Shown here: positions 8,303 to 17,315 of the stretch, in pieces
Position numbering within the stretch: the stretch's first letter is position 1
How the letters are laid out: each line of letters starts with the position of its first letter
DNA from: Paenibacillus sp. 453mf
GTDB lineage: Bacteria > Bacillota > Bacilli > Paenibacillales > Paenibacillaceae
Reading direction: 5' to 3'
Assembly (NCBI RefSeq): GCF_900116105.1
Contig: NZ_FPAC01000001.1
Location: forward strand, 1,168,862 to 1,232,861
Length of the DNA stretch: 64,000 bases
Translations under genes and position numbers: made by a program
Notes under the pieces: generated by a model
Seen by the model: only the letters and a program-made list of their open reading frames with translations
Database searches by the model: none
Told to the model about the DNA's origin: nothing

Positions 8303-9226
8303 ATGGAAGTCGTGCTTAGAAATTTCTTTCAGGCCTTGGCCAAGAATACGACTGCCAATCAGATGGCGAAGAAGTATGGTCTGAGATTTGGCGCGAGCCG
8401 ATTTGTCGCTGGGATTACAATTGATGAAGCGGTTAAGTCCGTTAATATCTTGAATCGTGATGGACGAGTCGCTACGTTGGATCATCTAGGAGAATTCATA
8501 TCGACGAGAGAAGAAGCGCTGGAATCGACTAGGATGTGCATTGAGACACTGGAGGCGATTGCAGACAGCGGAATTAAGTCTAACCTGTCATTGAAGATGA
8601 CTTCACTTGGGTTGGATATTGACAAGCAGCTGTGTGTGGATAACATGGTGCAGATTCTGGAGTGTGCGCGTCGTTATAACAATTTCGTTCGGATCGACAT
8701 GGAGGATTACGCCCACTGTGAAGTGTCTATTGACATTTATCGTGAGCTTCGCAAGAGCTTCGATAATGTCGGGATTGTGCTGCAGGCTTATCTCTATCGA
8801 ACGGAACAAGATGTAGCGGAGTTGAATCAATGCAATGCCAATCTGAGACTGGTGAAGGGCGCTTATAAGGAGTCGTCCAAGGTGGCTTTTCCTGACAAGA
8901 AGGATGTGGACGAGAATTATAAGAAGCTGATTTCCCAGCATCTTGAGAACGGGAATTATACCGCTGTCGCGACACATGATGAAGCCATTATTCAATATGT
9001 GAAAGATGAAGCAAGACAGAAGGGCTATGGCAGAGACCAGTTTGAGTTCCAGATGTTATACGGGATTGCTGAGGACTTGCAGAAGCGTTTAGTCAAGGAA
9101 GGATATAAGGTTCGTGTTTATGTTCCTTATGGACGTGACTGGTTTGGATACAATATGAGAAGATTGGCGGAGCGGCCCGCAAATGTGTGGTTTGTTCTAA
9201 ATAGATCCATTGAAATGAATGAATGA
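8303..9226 (+). CDS. putB: Proline dehydrogenase
   Basis: A 307-residue monofunctional FAD-dependent proline dehydrogenase that oxidises L-proline to 1-pyrroline-5-carboxylate. Family features include FVAGITIDEAVKSVNILN, LSLKMTSLGLDID, FVRIDMEDYAHCEVSIDIYR, NLRLVKGAYKE and the C-terminal RVYVPYGRDWFGYNMRRLAE, which holds the substrate-binding Arg pair. Length fits the Gram-positive single-domain enzyme. SD AAGGAG precedes ATG. It lies upstream of the convergent regulator and belongs functionally with the transporter and P5C dehydrogenase at 11-14 kb. Confidence 0.93.
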   Translation: MEVVLRNFFQALAKNTTANQMAKKYGLRFGASRFVAGITIDEAVKSVNILNRDGRVATLDHLGEFISTREEALESTRMCIETLEAIADSGIKSNLSLKMTSLGLDIDKQLCVDNMVQILECARRYNNFVRIDMEDYAHCEVSIDIYRELRKSFDNVGIVLQAYLYRTEQDVAELNQCNANLRLVKGAYKESSKVAFPDKKDVDENYKKLISQHLENGNYTAVATHDEAIIQYVKDEARQKGYGRDQFEFQMLYGIAEDLQKRLVKEGYKVRVYVPYGRDWFGYNMRRLAERPANVWFVLNRSIEMNE

Positions 9227-9278
9227 TAATAGGACAGCCCCGATCAACAAATATCGGACTGCCCCATAGTTAATGTGA

Positions 9279-11021
9279 TTATTCTAGATTGTGTTTCTTC
9301 ATTTTGTTATATAACGTTCCTCGTGAAATACCAAGCAGTTTAGCTGTAATACTCTTATTACCTGAAGCTTTCTGTAATGCCTCTTCAATAACTGCTTTCT
9401 CTTCTGCTTCAGTCACTCTTGCTTTCAGGCGGTTTTCGTAATAAATATTGCCTGGCAGGCCTTGATCTCCTTCATTTATAGTCGCAAAATGATCTTGAAA
9501 TGAATCGGGGAGATGCTCCAGCTTAATTTGATCACCTTCACCCAGAATGACACTGCGTTCAAGAACGGCCCTGAGCTCTGCAATATTTCCCGGCCACTCA
9601 TATTTCGAGAAGGCAAGCAGCACTTCAGGAGTAAGAACAGCAATCGGTTTTTGATATTGTACCGCGAATTCACGTAAGTACATCTTACTGAGGATTGAGA
9701 TATCCTCTATTCTGTCACGAAGTGGAGGAACGGAGATCGAGACAATACTGAGCGTGTAATATAGCTCGGAACTGAAATGCTGGCTCGAAGCAAGCTCCTC
9801 CAAATTATGCTTCGTTGCTCCGATAATGCGTGTATTCAGCGGAATTTCGGTATGTCCGCCATACCTCCGAAAAGATTGGTTCTTCAAGGCATGATACAGT
9901 TTATCCTGGACATCCATAGGGAGCTTGTCGATCTCATTCAATAGCAGGGTGCCTCCAGCGGCCAGCTCAAGCTTGCCAGGCTCATGATGACTATTACCCG
10001 AGAAGGTACCGCCCTCAAAGCCAAACAGTTCGCTCTCCAGCAGGCCGACAGGTACTGCACTGCAATTAATGGACAGGAATGGTTCCTCTGCGCGTGAACT
10101 GGCCAGATGAATGACTTTTGCCAGCTGTTCCTTTCCAACGCCTGACTCGCCATACAGAATGACAGGTGTATCGGATTCGGCTACCTTTTTTCCTATTCGA
10201 ACGACCTTGCTTATGCTGTTACTCTGACCATCGATATGGCTGAAGGGATCATCCTTGCGGGGAAGGTTATCCAGTATGCTGGCCTGAACGGATGTGAGCT
10301 CTTCATTCAGCTTCACCAGATGGGTAATATCTTGTTCGGTAGCAAGACCTCCGATAATATGTCCATTCGTATCCGTAACAGGTGAGGCATTAATAAGCAC
10401 ATGAGTTCCTTCACGTGATTTATGGTACATATTGCGTATAATGCGGCCTTCGTCAATACTCCGCAGCAGCATTAGTGATTCGGGATCAAAGTGTTCACCG
10501 ATCGTCCTGCCCATAATTCGCTCGAAGGGAATGTCGTACACATTCACAGCTGCTTCATTCCAGCAAATTACGGTCCCCTTTCGGTCAACAGCCGTAACTG
10601 CATCGGTCACGGTGTCTAGCAAAGTACTCAGATAGGATTCGGCTATCCGCTTTTGTGCAGCTACTTGCTTTAACAGAGTAAAGGGGGAAAGGAATCCCGC
10701 GATTTGATCCGAATTGTTGACGAATACAATAGGGCGACATAGGTCTTCAGGCAGCTCGCTGACCCAATCTCCCCTGGAGAAACGTCGATCCTCGTAATTG
10801 ACAGTTGGAGAAGGTGACCAATGAGCGAGTGCATCTCTAATGATGCCGTCCTTGTCTAACCAACTGTTCAAGTCGCTTGGAATAAACAAGTAATGTTGGT
10901 TGTTCCAGGCTATATGAACTGTACTGGAATCCCTGAGGTGCTGGATCATTAAACTAACCGCTTGGTCAGAATTTAGTGCGATATATTGGCTGTTAATCTT
11001 AATTTGTTCATTATTGAACAT
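9279..11021 (-). CDS. NtrC/RocR-type regulator with degenerate AAA+ motifs
   Basis: A 580-residue enhancer-binding-protein homologue. An N-terminal sensory region (1-120, with CBS-like PIVFVNNSDQIAGFLS) is followed by a PAS domain (about 135-245), an AAA+ domain (about 255-490) and a Fis-type HTH (545-580, NKSITAKLLGISRGTLYNKM). Walker A is intact (GESGVGKE, 291-298). The sigma-54-contacting GAFTGA loop reads GTFSGN (338-343), and the Walker B aspartate is Asn362 (LLLNEID; codon AAT on the minus strand). It lies between the proline dehydrogenase and transporter genes and probably controls both, likely through sigma-A promoters. Confidence 0.85.
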   Translation of the reverse strand: MFNNEQIKINSQYIALNSDQAVSLMIQHLRDSSTVHIAWNNQHYLFIPSDLNSWLDKDGIIRDALAHWSPSPTVNYEDRRFSRGDWVSELPEDLCRPIVFVNNSDQIAGFLSPFTLLKQVAAQKRIAESYLSTLLDTVTDAVTAVDRKGTVICWNEAAVNVYDIPFERIMGRTIGEHFDPESLMLLRSIDEGRIIRNMYHKSREGTHVLINASPVTDTNGHIIGGLATEQDITHLVKLNEELTSVQASILDNLPRKDDPFSHIDGQSNSISKVVRIGKKVAESDTPVILYGESGVGKEQLAKVIHLASSRAEEPFLSINCSAVPVGLLESELFGFEGGTFSGNSHHEPGKLELAAGGTLLLNEIDKLPMDVQDKLYHALKNQSFRRYGGHTEIPLNTRIIGATKHNLEELASSQHFSSELYYTLSIVSISVPPLRDRIEDISILSKMYLREFAVQYQKPIAVLTPEVLLAFSKYEWPGNIAELRAVLERSVILGEGDQIKLEHLPDSFQDHFATINEGDQGLPGNIYYENRLKARVTEAEEKAVIEEALQKASGNKSITAKLLGISRGTLYNKMKKHNLE

Positions 11022-11174
11022 AATAACCTCTCACATTGTGTAATTTAGTATAAATTTAACATGGAAATAGCTATAATTTCAACCTGATCCTAGAAAATAA
11101 AGCTGTCTCACATGAAATTATGTCCAGAGTTAGACATATTGGTTGTTCAATTATATGAATGGGGGAATATCTCT

Positions 11175-12494
11175 ATGGCGAATGTACAAACACAGCCTTC
11201 AGGAACAAATCTAGGAATAGCAAAGAAAACATCCACCAGAGCACTGATTGCAAGTCTAATCGGCAGCTCTATTGAATGGTTTGATTATTTCTTGTATGGT
11301 ACAGCCGCTTCACTAGTATTTAGCAAGCTGTTCTTCCCGTCAGATGATGCTGTGGTCAGCTTGCTGCTGTCGTATCTAACATTTGCTCTTCCCTTCTTTA
11401 TTCGGCCACTCGGCGGTATCATATTCAGTCATATTGGGGACAAGGTTGGACGAAAAAAGACACTGGTCATGACACTTTCCCTTATGGGAGGATCGACTGT
11501 CCTGATCGGTTGTTTGCCTGACTACAATGCAATTGGCGTGTGGGCACCTATTCTACTCATATTGATGCGATGTATTCAAGGGCTTGGTATCGGTGGTGAA
11601 TGGGGCGGAGCCCTTTTGCTCGCAGTTGAATACTCTGGTAAAAACAATCGCGGGTTCTATGGGAGTATTCCTCAAATGGGCGTAACGATTGGAATGGTGC
11701 TCGGGACTTTGGCGCTGTCTGTGATGAGTTTGCTTCCGGATGATGCATTTATGTCTTGGGGCTGGCGTGTTCCGTTTATTATGAGTGCTGTGCTTGTATT
11801 TATCGGTCTATGGATTCGGAATGGTCTCGATGAGACACCAGCATTTAAAGAATCACAAAAAACAGGTGAAACTTCACGTGTACCTATCGTTGATACGCTG
11901 CGTTATCACTGGAAGTCTGTTCTGATCGCCGTAGGTGCAAAGGTCGTTGAAACTGGCCCCTTCTATATCTTCGGGACTTTCGTCGTTGCCTATTGTACGA
12001 CATATCTTGGTTATGAACGTTCACCAGTACTGAATGCTGTACTGCTTGCAGCACTTGTGGCAACAGCCCTAATTCCGCTTGCAGGGAAGCTGTCTGACAA
12101 AGTAGGTAGAAAACCAATTTTTATCGGCGGTACAGTAGCCATTATTCTATACGCATTCCCGTATTTCTTACTGTTGTCCCAAGGCTCCATATTCTTGATG
12201 ATTCTGGCGACGGTTTTAGGTCTTGGAATCATTTGGGTTCCGGTTACTGCAGTGCTCGGCACTATGTTTTCCGAAATTTTCAGCACAAAAGTGCGCTATA
12301 CAGGTGTTAGTCTTGGGTATCAGATTGGTGCAGCTGTAGCGGGCGGAACAGCTCCGCTCATTGCCACGTGGCTCCTTAGTGAGTTTAACAATTCATGGGT
12401 ACCTGTTGCTCTCTACATTATTCTTACAGGGGTAATCTCACTAATCGCAGTAAGTGCAACGCGTGAGAAGAAAAATACAGAGCTTGAAACGTAA
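11175..12494 (+). CDS. MFS transporter, metabolite:H+ symporter type
   Basis: A 439-residue, 12-helix major facilitator of the MHS subfamily (ProP/KgtP-like). Signatures are ALIASLIGSSIEWFDYFLYG, IFSHIGDKVGRKKTLVMTL and CIQGLGIGGEWGGALLL. A longer in-frame start (11112) is unlikely because GGGGGAA precedes the ATG at 11175. Placement between the proline regulator and P5C dehydrogenase suggests proline or a related amino-acid osmolyte as substrate; that is inference from context. It is divergent from the regulator. Confidence 0.85.
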   Translation: MANVQTQPSGTNLGIAKKTSTRALIASLIGSSIEWFDYFLYGTAASLVFSKLFFPSDDAVVSLLLSYLTFALPFFIRPLGGIIFSHIGDKVGRKKTLVMTLSLMGGSTVLIGCLPDYNAIGVWAPILLILMRCIQGLGIGGEWGGALLLAVEYSGKNNRGFYGSIPQMGVTIGMVLGTLALSVMSLLPDDAFMSWGWRVPFIMSAVLVFIGLWIRNGLDETPAFKESQKTGETSRVPIVDTLRYHWKSVLIAVGAKVVETGPFYIFGTFVVAYCTTYLGYERSPVLNAVLLAALVATALIPLAGKLSDKVGRKPIFIGGTVAIILYAFPYFLLLSQGSIFLMILATVLGLGIIWVPVTAVLGTMFSEIFSTKVRYTGVSLGYQIGAAVAGGTAPLIATWLLSEFNNSWVPVALYIILTGVISLIAVSATREKKNTELET

Positions 12495-12517
12495 CAGCTA
12501 ATGATTTAGCTTGTATA

Positions 12518-12562
12518 AATTTGTACACATTAAACAAATTTAGTGTTTAATGTGTACAAATT
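12518..12562. promoter_or_regulatory. 19-bp perfect inverted repeat before P5C dehydrogenase
   Basis: Arms AATTTGTACACATTAAACA and TGTTTAATGTGTACAAATT are perfect complements around the 7-nt loop AATTTAG. No T-run follows, so a classical terminator is less likely than an operator. It could also act as an mRNA end for the transporter gene. Confidence 0.55.
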
Positions 12563-12642
12563 ATTGAACTGACTGTATAATCCAAATATATACAGTTCTA
12601 ATAAATAACATAAATGTTTTAAATTGAGAGGAGAATTGTTAC

Positions 12643-14211
12643 GTGAATAAGACAGCGATTATCAGTCCTTTTGTCAATGAGCCTTTCGTAAATTTCGGTT
12701 TGGAAGAGAACAAGCAAGCGATGGAGAAAGCGATTAGCAAAGTGAAGTCTGAACTCGGTCAGAACATTCCCCTTCATATCGGTGAGAGAAAGGTCTTTAC
12801 CGAAGATGTGATTACCTCGGTTAATCCGGGTAACCTTGATGAGGTCATCGGATATGTAAGCAAAGCGAACCAAGCATTGGCAGAAGAAGCGATGCAGATC
12901 GCGGTAAACACCTTCGAGACATGGAAGAAGGTATCTGCAAGCGAAAGAGCGGAATATTTATTCAAAGCGGCTGCGCTCATGCGGGAACGCAAGCATGAAT
13001 TCTCCGCACTCATGATTCTTGAATCCGGAAAAAACTATGCCGAGGCCGATGCAGATACGGCGGAAGCTATTGATTTTATTGAATTTTATGCTCGGGAAAT
13101 GCTGCGTTTGGAACAAATTAATGAAACACAGCCCTTGACCAAGGTGCAGGGTGAGGACAATCGTTTAACTTATATCCCGCTTGGCGTTGGTGTTGTTATA
13201 CCTCCATGGAATTTCCCACTGGCTATATGTGTAGGCATGACAACGGCAGCGGTTGTGTCCGGGAACACGGTGTTACTGAAGCCGGCCTCAACGACACCTG
13301 TAATAGCTCATAAATTTGTTGCATTGATGGAAGAGGTCGGTCTTCCAGCGGGTGTTATCAATTTCATACCTGGGAGCGGAGCGGAAGTTGGAGACTATCT
13401 GACCTCTCATCCGAAGACCCGATTTATCAGCTTTACCGGCTCCAAGGAAGTTGGACTTCATATTAGCAAGCTGGCAGCGAATACGTCGGAAGGCCAAATA
13501 TGGATTAAACGGCTTATTGCCGAAATGGGCGGCAAGGATGGAATCGTCGTAGATGAGACAGCGGGTCTCGATGCAGCGGCACAGGCCATCGTGGCTTCCG
13601 CCTTTGGTTTCCAGGGACAGAAGTGTTCAGCGGGATCGAGAGCAATCATTGTCGAAGCTGTATATGATGAAGTTGTGGAGAAGGTTAAAGAGCTGACTGA
13701 GAAACTAGTTGTCGGATCACCTGAGCTGAATTATCCAGCAGGTCCGGTCATTGATAAGGGCTCCTATGATAAGATTCTAGGCTACATTGAAATTGGCAAG
13801 GCAGAAGGGACATTATTAACCGGCGGAAGTCCAGCGGCAGGGAATGGTTACTATATTGAGCCTACGGTATTCGCGGATGTGAATCCAGATGCGAGAATTA
13901 TGAAGGAAGAAATTTTTGGTCCTGTTCTTGCCATTTGCAAGGCAGCGGATTATAAAGAAGCGATTCATATATATAATGATACAGAGTTTGGATTGACGGG
14001 TTCCTATTTCTCCTCAGATCAGAAACGCATAGAGGAAGCGCTGGAGACGATGCACTGCGGGAACCTGTATATAAACCGGAAGTGTACTGGGGCTCTGGTT
14101 GGAGCTCATCCTTTCGGCGGTTTCAATATGTCGGGAACGGATTCCAAGGCTGGAGGATACGATTACTTACTCTTGTTTACTCAAGCCAAGCTGACATCCA
14201 GGAAGCTGTAG
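12643..14211 (+). CDS. pruA: 1-pyrroline-5-carboxylate dehydrogenase
   Basis: A 522-residue aldehyde dehydrogenase of the P5CDH class that converts glutamate semialdehyde/P5C to glutamate with NAD. Visible are NLDEVIGYVSKA, the NAD-binding PPWNFPLAICVGMTTAAVV, FTGSKEVGLHI, the glutamate motif LIAEMGGKDGIVVDETA and the catalytic Cys328 in GFQGQKCSAGSRAI. Start is GTG after GAGAGGAG. Together with the proline dehydrogenase it completes proline to glutamate. A strong terminator follows. Confidence 0.94.
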   Translation: MNKTAIISPFVNEPFVNFGLEENKQAMEKAISKVKSELGQNIPLHIGERKVFTEDVITSVNPGNLDEVIGYVSKANQALAEEAMQIAVNTFETWKKVSASERAEYLFKAAALMRERKHEFSALMILESGKNYAEADADTAEAIDFIEFYAREMLRLEQINETQPLTKVQGEDNRLTYIPLGVGVVIPPWNFPLAICVGMTTAAVVSGNTVLLKPASTTPVIAHKFVALMEEVGLPAGVINFIPGSGAEVGDYLTSHPKTRFISFTGSKEVGLHISKLAANTSEGQIWIKRLIAEMGGKDGIVVDETAGLDAAAQAIVASAFGFQGQKCSAGSRAIIVEAVYDEVVEKVKELTEKLVVGSPELNYPAGPVIDKGSYDKILGYIEIGKAEGTLLTGGSPAAGNGYYIEPTVFADVNPDARIMKEEIFGPVLAICKAADYKEAIHIYNDTEFGLTGSYFSSDQKRIEEALETMHCGNLYINRKCTGALVGAHPFGGFNMSGTDSKAGGYDYLLLFTQAKLTSRKL

Positions 14212-14230
14212 CTGTATGGGGATGGACGAA

Positions 14231-14264
14231 GATGACTTTGGATATTCCGAAGTCATCTTTTTTT
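14231..14264 (+). terminator. Rho-independent terminator
   Basis: Stem GATGACTTTGG / CCGAAGTCATC followed by TTTTTTT. Confidence 0.9.
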
Positions 14265-14347
14265 AGGACAATAACCGTTATACGCATCGACGAGATCATC
14301 CTTCATCATATAAACTATCTAAATAGAATACAGAAGAGGTGTTAGCG

Positions 14348-14896
14348 ATGGGACACATTATAGGCGAACGAATTGTACTAAGGGAATATCGAATGGAGGA
14401 TTTACCTGCAATCCGGGACTGGGTTAACGATTCAGATATTACCTCTACTTTAAGCGATATATTTATGTATCCGCAAAGTATAAAAAAGACAGAAGACTTC
14501 ATACATATGATGATGGAAGGGAAGTCAGATACTCACAAGAGCTTTGTCATTGCACATAAGGATACGCTCGAATATATCGGTCAGATCGATGTTCTGAATA
14601 TCGGTTGGAAGAACCGGACGGGCTCGCTTGCAATTGTGATTGGTTCGAAGAAAGAACATGGACGAGGGTTCGGTTCTGAGGCGATCCGTTTACTGCAAAA
14701 TCTAGTATTTAATGACATGAATTTAAATCGGTTAGAGCTCCAAGTGTATGATTTCAATCATACGGCCATCCATTGCTATAAGAAGTGTGGCTTTGTAGAA
14801 GAAGGACGAGCGAGGCAAAAGATCTATCGGGATGGAAAATACAGCGATATCATCTACATGAGTATCCTAAAGAGCGAATATGATACATTAGTGTAG
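14348..14896 (+). CDS. GNAT acetyltransferase, RimJ/SpeG-like
   Basis: A 182-residue GNAT of the RimJ/RimL branch. It begins IIGERIVLREYRMEDLPAIR and has WVNDSDITSTL, motif A (IGSKKEHGRGFGSEAIRLLQ) and a C-terminal HTAIHCYKKCGFVEEGRARQ, typical of protein N-terminal or antibiotic-type acetyltransferases. The ATG at 14348 follows GAGGTG with 6-nt spacing; the in-frame TTG at 14339 lies inside that SD. First of three consecutive GNAT genes. Substrate unknown. Confidence 0.87.
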   Translation: MGHIIGERIVLREYRMEDLPAIRDWVNDSDITSTLSDIFMYPQSIKKTEDFIHMMMEGKSDTHKSFVIAHKDTLEYIGQIDVLNIGWKNRTGSLAIVIGSKKEHGRGFGSEAIRLLQNLVFNDMNLNRLELQVYDFNHTAIHCYKKCGFVEEGRARQKIYRDGKYSDIIYMSILKSEYDTLV

Positions 14897-15008
14897 GATA
14901 TGAAGTCGACAGTTGAAGCATGCGATTTCAAAGACTGGCATCATTGAGCGGGAAATAGAGACTTGTAAGCAGACGAATATGCCAATCAATCTACAGTAAG
15001 CCATAGCT

Positions 15009-15039
15009 TTTGACAAAAAACAGACAAGTATTTGTCAAA
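15009..15039. repeat. Inverted repeat in GNAT intergenic region
   Basis: Perfect 9-bp arms TTTGACAAA and TTTGTCAAA are separated by 13 nt, in the 237-bp gap before the next gene. It could be an operator: its first arm contains a -35-like TTGACA, but no well-spaced -10 was found. The rest of the gap holds nothing recognisable. Confidence 0.4.
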
Positions 15040-15133
15040 CTTATGCTAATTTTGCGATTACCCGAGAAATAAAAACTTAGATCTGATCAATTCCGGTTTA
15101 TGAAATTGATTCAATCAGAGAGGGTCAGTGCTG

Positions 15134-15592
15134 ATGGCAGATATTTATTTGGATAATATGTGTTTATCTACAGACAGAGAAGCGGCTTCGGACTATGAAG
15201 ACATTTGCCGTAAGCTGCATGGATATAATATGCGGGCAACTGATGGATTGCTGAAAGAGCCTGGTGACAGCATTCATCTCTATTTGAAGAACGAAGCGAA
15301 AGAAGTTGTCGGTGGAATATTCTGTGAGACATGGCTATACGGTCTATACATTGATGTGTTTTGGATTGCTGAAGCCTATCGGAGCAAAGGGTTAGGACAT
15401 CAGATGCTATGCGAAGCAGAGCGCAGAGGAAGGGAAGTTGGCTGCTTATTTGCACATACGTCAACTTTTTCTTATCAAGCTCCCTTGTTCTATGAGAAGA
15501 ATGGATATGAAGTGTATGCAATCAACAATTTATTTCCCGGGGAAATCAAACAGTATTTTCTAAAAAAGAAATTCGAAACGGTATATGATTAG
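15134..15592 (+). CDS. GNAT family N-acetyltransferase
   Basis: A 152-residue acetyltransferase with YIDVFWIAEAYRSKGLGHQM (motif A, R-x-K-G-x-G) and a C-terminal APLFYEKNGYEVYAINNLFP block resembling toxin-antitoxin-independent YkkB/YjdJ-like GNATs. AGAGAGGG (15117-15124) fits the ATG at 15134 better than the GTG at 15128. It is followed after 15 bp by another GNAT and is probably co-transcribed with it. Substrate unknown. Confidence 0.83.
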   Translation: MADIYLDNMCLSTDREAASDYEDICRKLHGYNMRATDGLLKEPGDSIHLYLKNEAKEVVGGIFCETWLYGLYIDVFWIAEAYRSKGLGHQMLCEAERRGREVGCLFAHTSTFSYQAPLFYEKNGYEVYAINNLFPGEIKQYFLKKKFETVYD

Positions 15593-15607
15593 AGAGAGGG
15601 AATTAAC

Positions 15608-16045
15608 ATGGTCAATATTGAGCGAATCCAAATGAAGCATCTGCCGCAGCTGGCAGGGTTGTATGAAGAACTAGTCGGGGTCAGCACGAATCTGACGAAA
15701 ATGGAAGAGACCTATCAAACGCTGTTAGAAGATAAGAGCTATTATGTACTGGGTGCTTTTTATGAGAATGAGCTGGCGGGGTCTGTAATGGGAATCCTGT
15801 GTAAAGATCTGATCGGGGAATGCGAGCCTTTCATGGTCATCGAAAATGTCGTTGTTTCCTCCAGGATTCGTAGACAAGGCATCGGCCGAAAGCTGATGAG
15901 TGAAATCGAAGTCATTGCAAGACAGCAGGGCTGCATTTATATTATTCTCGTATCTGGTGGTCAAAGAGTCGAAGCTCACCGAATGTACGAGTCAATGGGC
16001 TATCGTGAGGAGCACGTTGAAGGGTTCAGAAAATTTCTGAAATAA
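15608..16045 (+). CDS. GNAT family N-acetyltransferase
   Basis: A 145-residue acetyltransferase with motif A VVSSRIRRQGIGRKLMSEIE and the C-terminal EAHRMYESMGYREE. It sits 15 bp downstream of the previous GNAT with its own SD (AGAGAGGG), so the two probably form an operon. Substrate unknown. A modest hairpin (16078-16104) follows. Confidence 0.85.
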   Translation: MVNIERIQMKHLPQLAGLYEELVGVSTNLTKMEETYQTLLEDKSYYVLGAFYENELAGSVMGILCKDLIGECEPFMVIENVVVSSRIRRQGIGRKLMSEIEVIARQQGCIYIILVSGGQRVEAHRMYESMGYREEHVEGFRKFLK

Positions 16046-16077
16046 AGCCCGAAGATATGGTTGTGTATTAGGATGAT

Positions 16078-16104
16078 GGACACCAGTTCAAGGTGTTCTT
16101 TTTT
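16078..16104 (+). terminator. Terminator candidate
   Basis: Stem GGACACC / GGTGTTC with wobble pairs, followed by TTTTTT. It is rather weak but well placed. Confidence 0.6.
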
Positions 16105-16227
16105 ATGTGCATTGACTCTATAGTGGCGACCCAGTTACGATATAGAGCGGGAATGTAATATTATGGAATCTATCATTCATGATGTCTTCAGACGGTTCAA
16201 TTGACAAATGAAGGAGGACTGAAATTT

Positions 16228-16704
16228 ATGGAATCAGGCAAGATCCACATGGTCAATCGGTCTAAGGAAGCATCAGCTATTACGGGCATTCTTATATCTA
16301 TAACATTCCAAATCGGACTCTTCGTTTTTAGCTTCCGTAAAGAATCAGAGATATTTTGGATCTACTATGTATACATATTGTTAGGTTTGTACTACCTCAT
16401 CGTTCTGGGATGGTAACTCATTAAATACAAGCCATGGAAGCCAGTCGAGTTAGAAGTGCTTCCTGATTCCTATCGAGTCGGCCCACATACGTTCACTGCT
16501 TCTGAGATTCAGTTCATAATTATTAAGGGTTACTTTAAGCCATGTGTTGGATTGCAGTTATTTAATAAGAAGAAAACACCCCTATATATGCGTGTCAAAT
16601 TTCAAGATCAGAAGCAGGAGGATATGATGATGAAAGAGATCAAGGCTATGGCTGAGAAGCATCAGATTCCGGTGAAGAGAGGGTATGGAGTTGTTCAATT
16701 ATAA
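16228..16704 (+). pseudogene. Small membrane protein gene split by an in-frame TAA
   Basis: From the ATG at 16228 (SD GGAGG) the frame encodes two hydrophobic helices and ends at TAA 16414-16416 (…YYLIVLGW stop). The same frame continues without interruption as LIKYKPWKPVELEVLPDSYR and on to 16704. The region downstream of the stop has no good SD. The combined 159-codon product has the same two-helix plus C-terminal beta-domain layout and similar length as the neighbour at 16685-17149. Both share the pattern (R/Q)(V/I)G-x-x-T(F/Y)-x-x-x-(E/D)I followed by III. A nonsense mutation is the simplest reading; readthrough or a base error are alternatives. Confidence 0.75.
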
Positions 16705-17149
16705 ACCAGAGTTCGTGGTTAGCCATAGAAAAAGAGTCCGCACTTTAGTAATATTTGGAGCGGCAACGCTCTTCATGGGCCTGCTTAATCTGTCACAGTC
16801 TCGAGAATTGGTTAGTATCCCGTTCATTCTGTATAGTGCAGTTTTTGCTTTTGAAATTATAATCTTGGTTATACAGCTGTCCAAGAAGCCAAAATTATTT
16901 AAGCTCGTTAACAATTCTCTGCAGATCGGTGATCGTACTTATAACCCTGAGGATATCAAATCCATTATTATTGAGGAAGCCTACGGTCCAACCATCGCAA
17001 TTAAACCAAAGGGACGCCGGATTGTACCTGTCATGAATGTTTACCGGGTAACGGAGAGTGCGGATGCTGATGACGTGTTTGAAACGATTCATGAATGGGG
17101 AGACAAGTGCAACGTTCCTGTTCTGACGAAACGAATATGGACACTCTAG
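16685..17149 (+). CDS. Small membrane protein, paralogue of the preceding broken gene
   Basis: A 154-residue protein with two predicted membrane helices (about residues 21-37 and 46-66) and a cytoplasmic C-terminal domain (NNSLQIGDRTYNPEDIKSII onward) that looks like a bacterial PH-type beta domain. It overlaps the 3' end of the upstream reading frame by 20 bp. The SD GAGAGGG sits very close to the ATG at 16685, and a TTG two codons later is an alternative start. No confident family name; function unknown. Confidence 0.65.
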   Translation: MELFNYKPEFVVSHRKRVRTLVIFGAATLFMGLLNLSQSRELVSIPFILYSAVFAFEIIILVIQLSKKPKLFKLVNNSLQIGDRTYNPEDIKSIIIEEAYGPTIAIKPKGRRIVPVMNVYRVTESADADDVFETIHEWGDKCNVPVLTKRIWTL

Positions 17150-17211
17150 TCATTACGAGCTTGTGTCTGAGGATTTTGTAAAAATCGAATTATGCAAAAC
17201 CCTGATAACAA

Positions 17212-17247
17212 ACTCTAAGTCTGCTTCATGCAGATTTAGAGTTTTTT
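17212..17247 (+). terminator. Rho-independent terminator
   Basis: 13-bp stem ACTCTAAGTCTGC / GCAGATTTAGAGT (one wobble) followed by a T-run. Confidence 0.9.
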
Positions 17248-17315
17248 GGTGTGCATTTTTTGTTTTTAGCCATCAACAGATCACGATTCACTCGCTGAAT
17301 ATTTCATAACATAAA

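Noticed and set aside
11112..11174. N-terminal extension of the MHS transporter
   Set aside because: The extension is not like the family and lies before the SD GGGGGAA; the ATG at 11175 gives the usual N-terminus.
16456..16704. Separate 82-codon gene starting at GTG 16456
   Set aside because: It is in the same frame as the upstream 16228 ORF, lacks an SD and completes that gene's domain; treated as the distal part of one broken gene.
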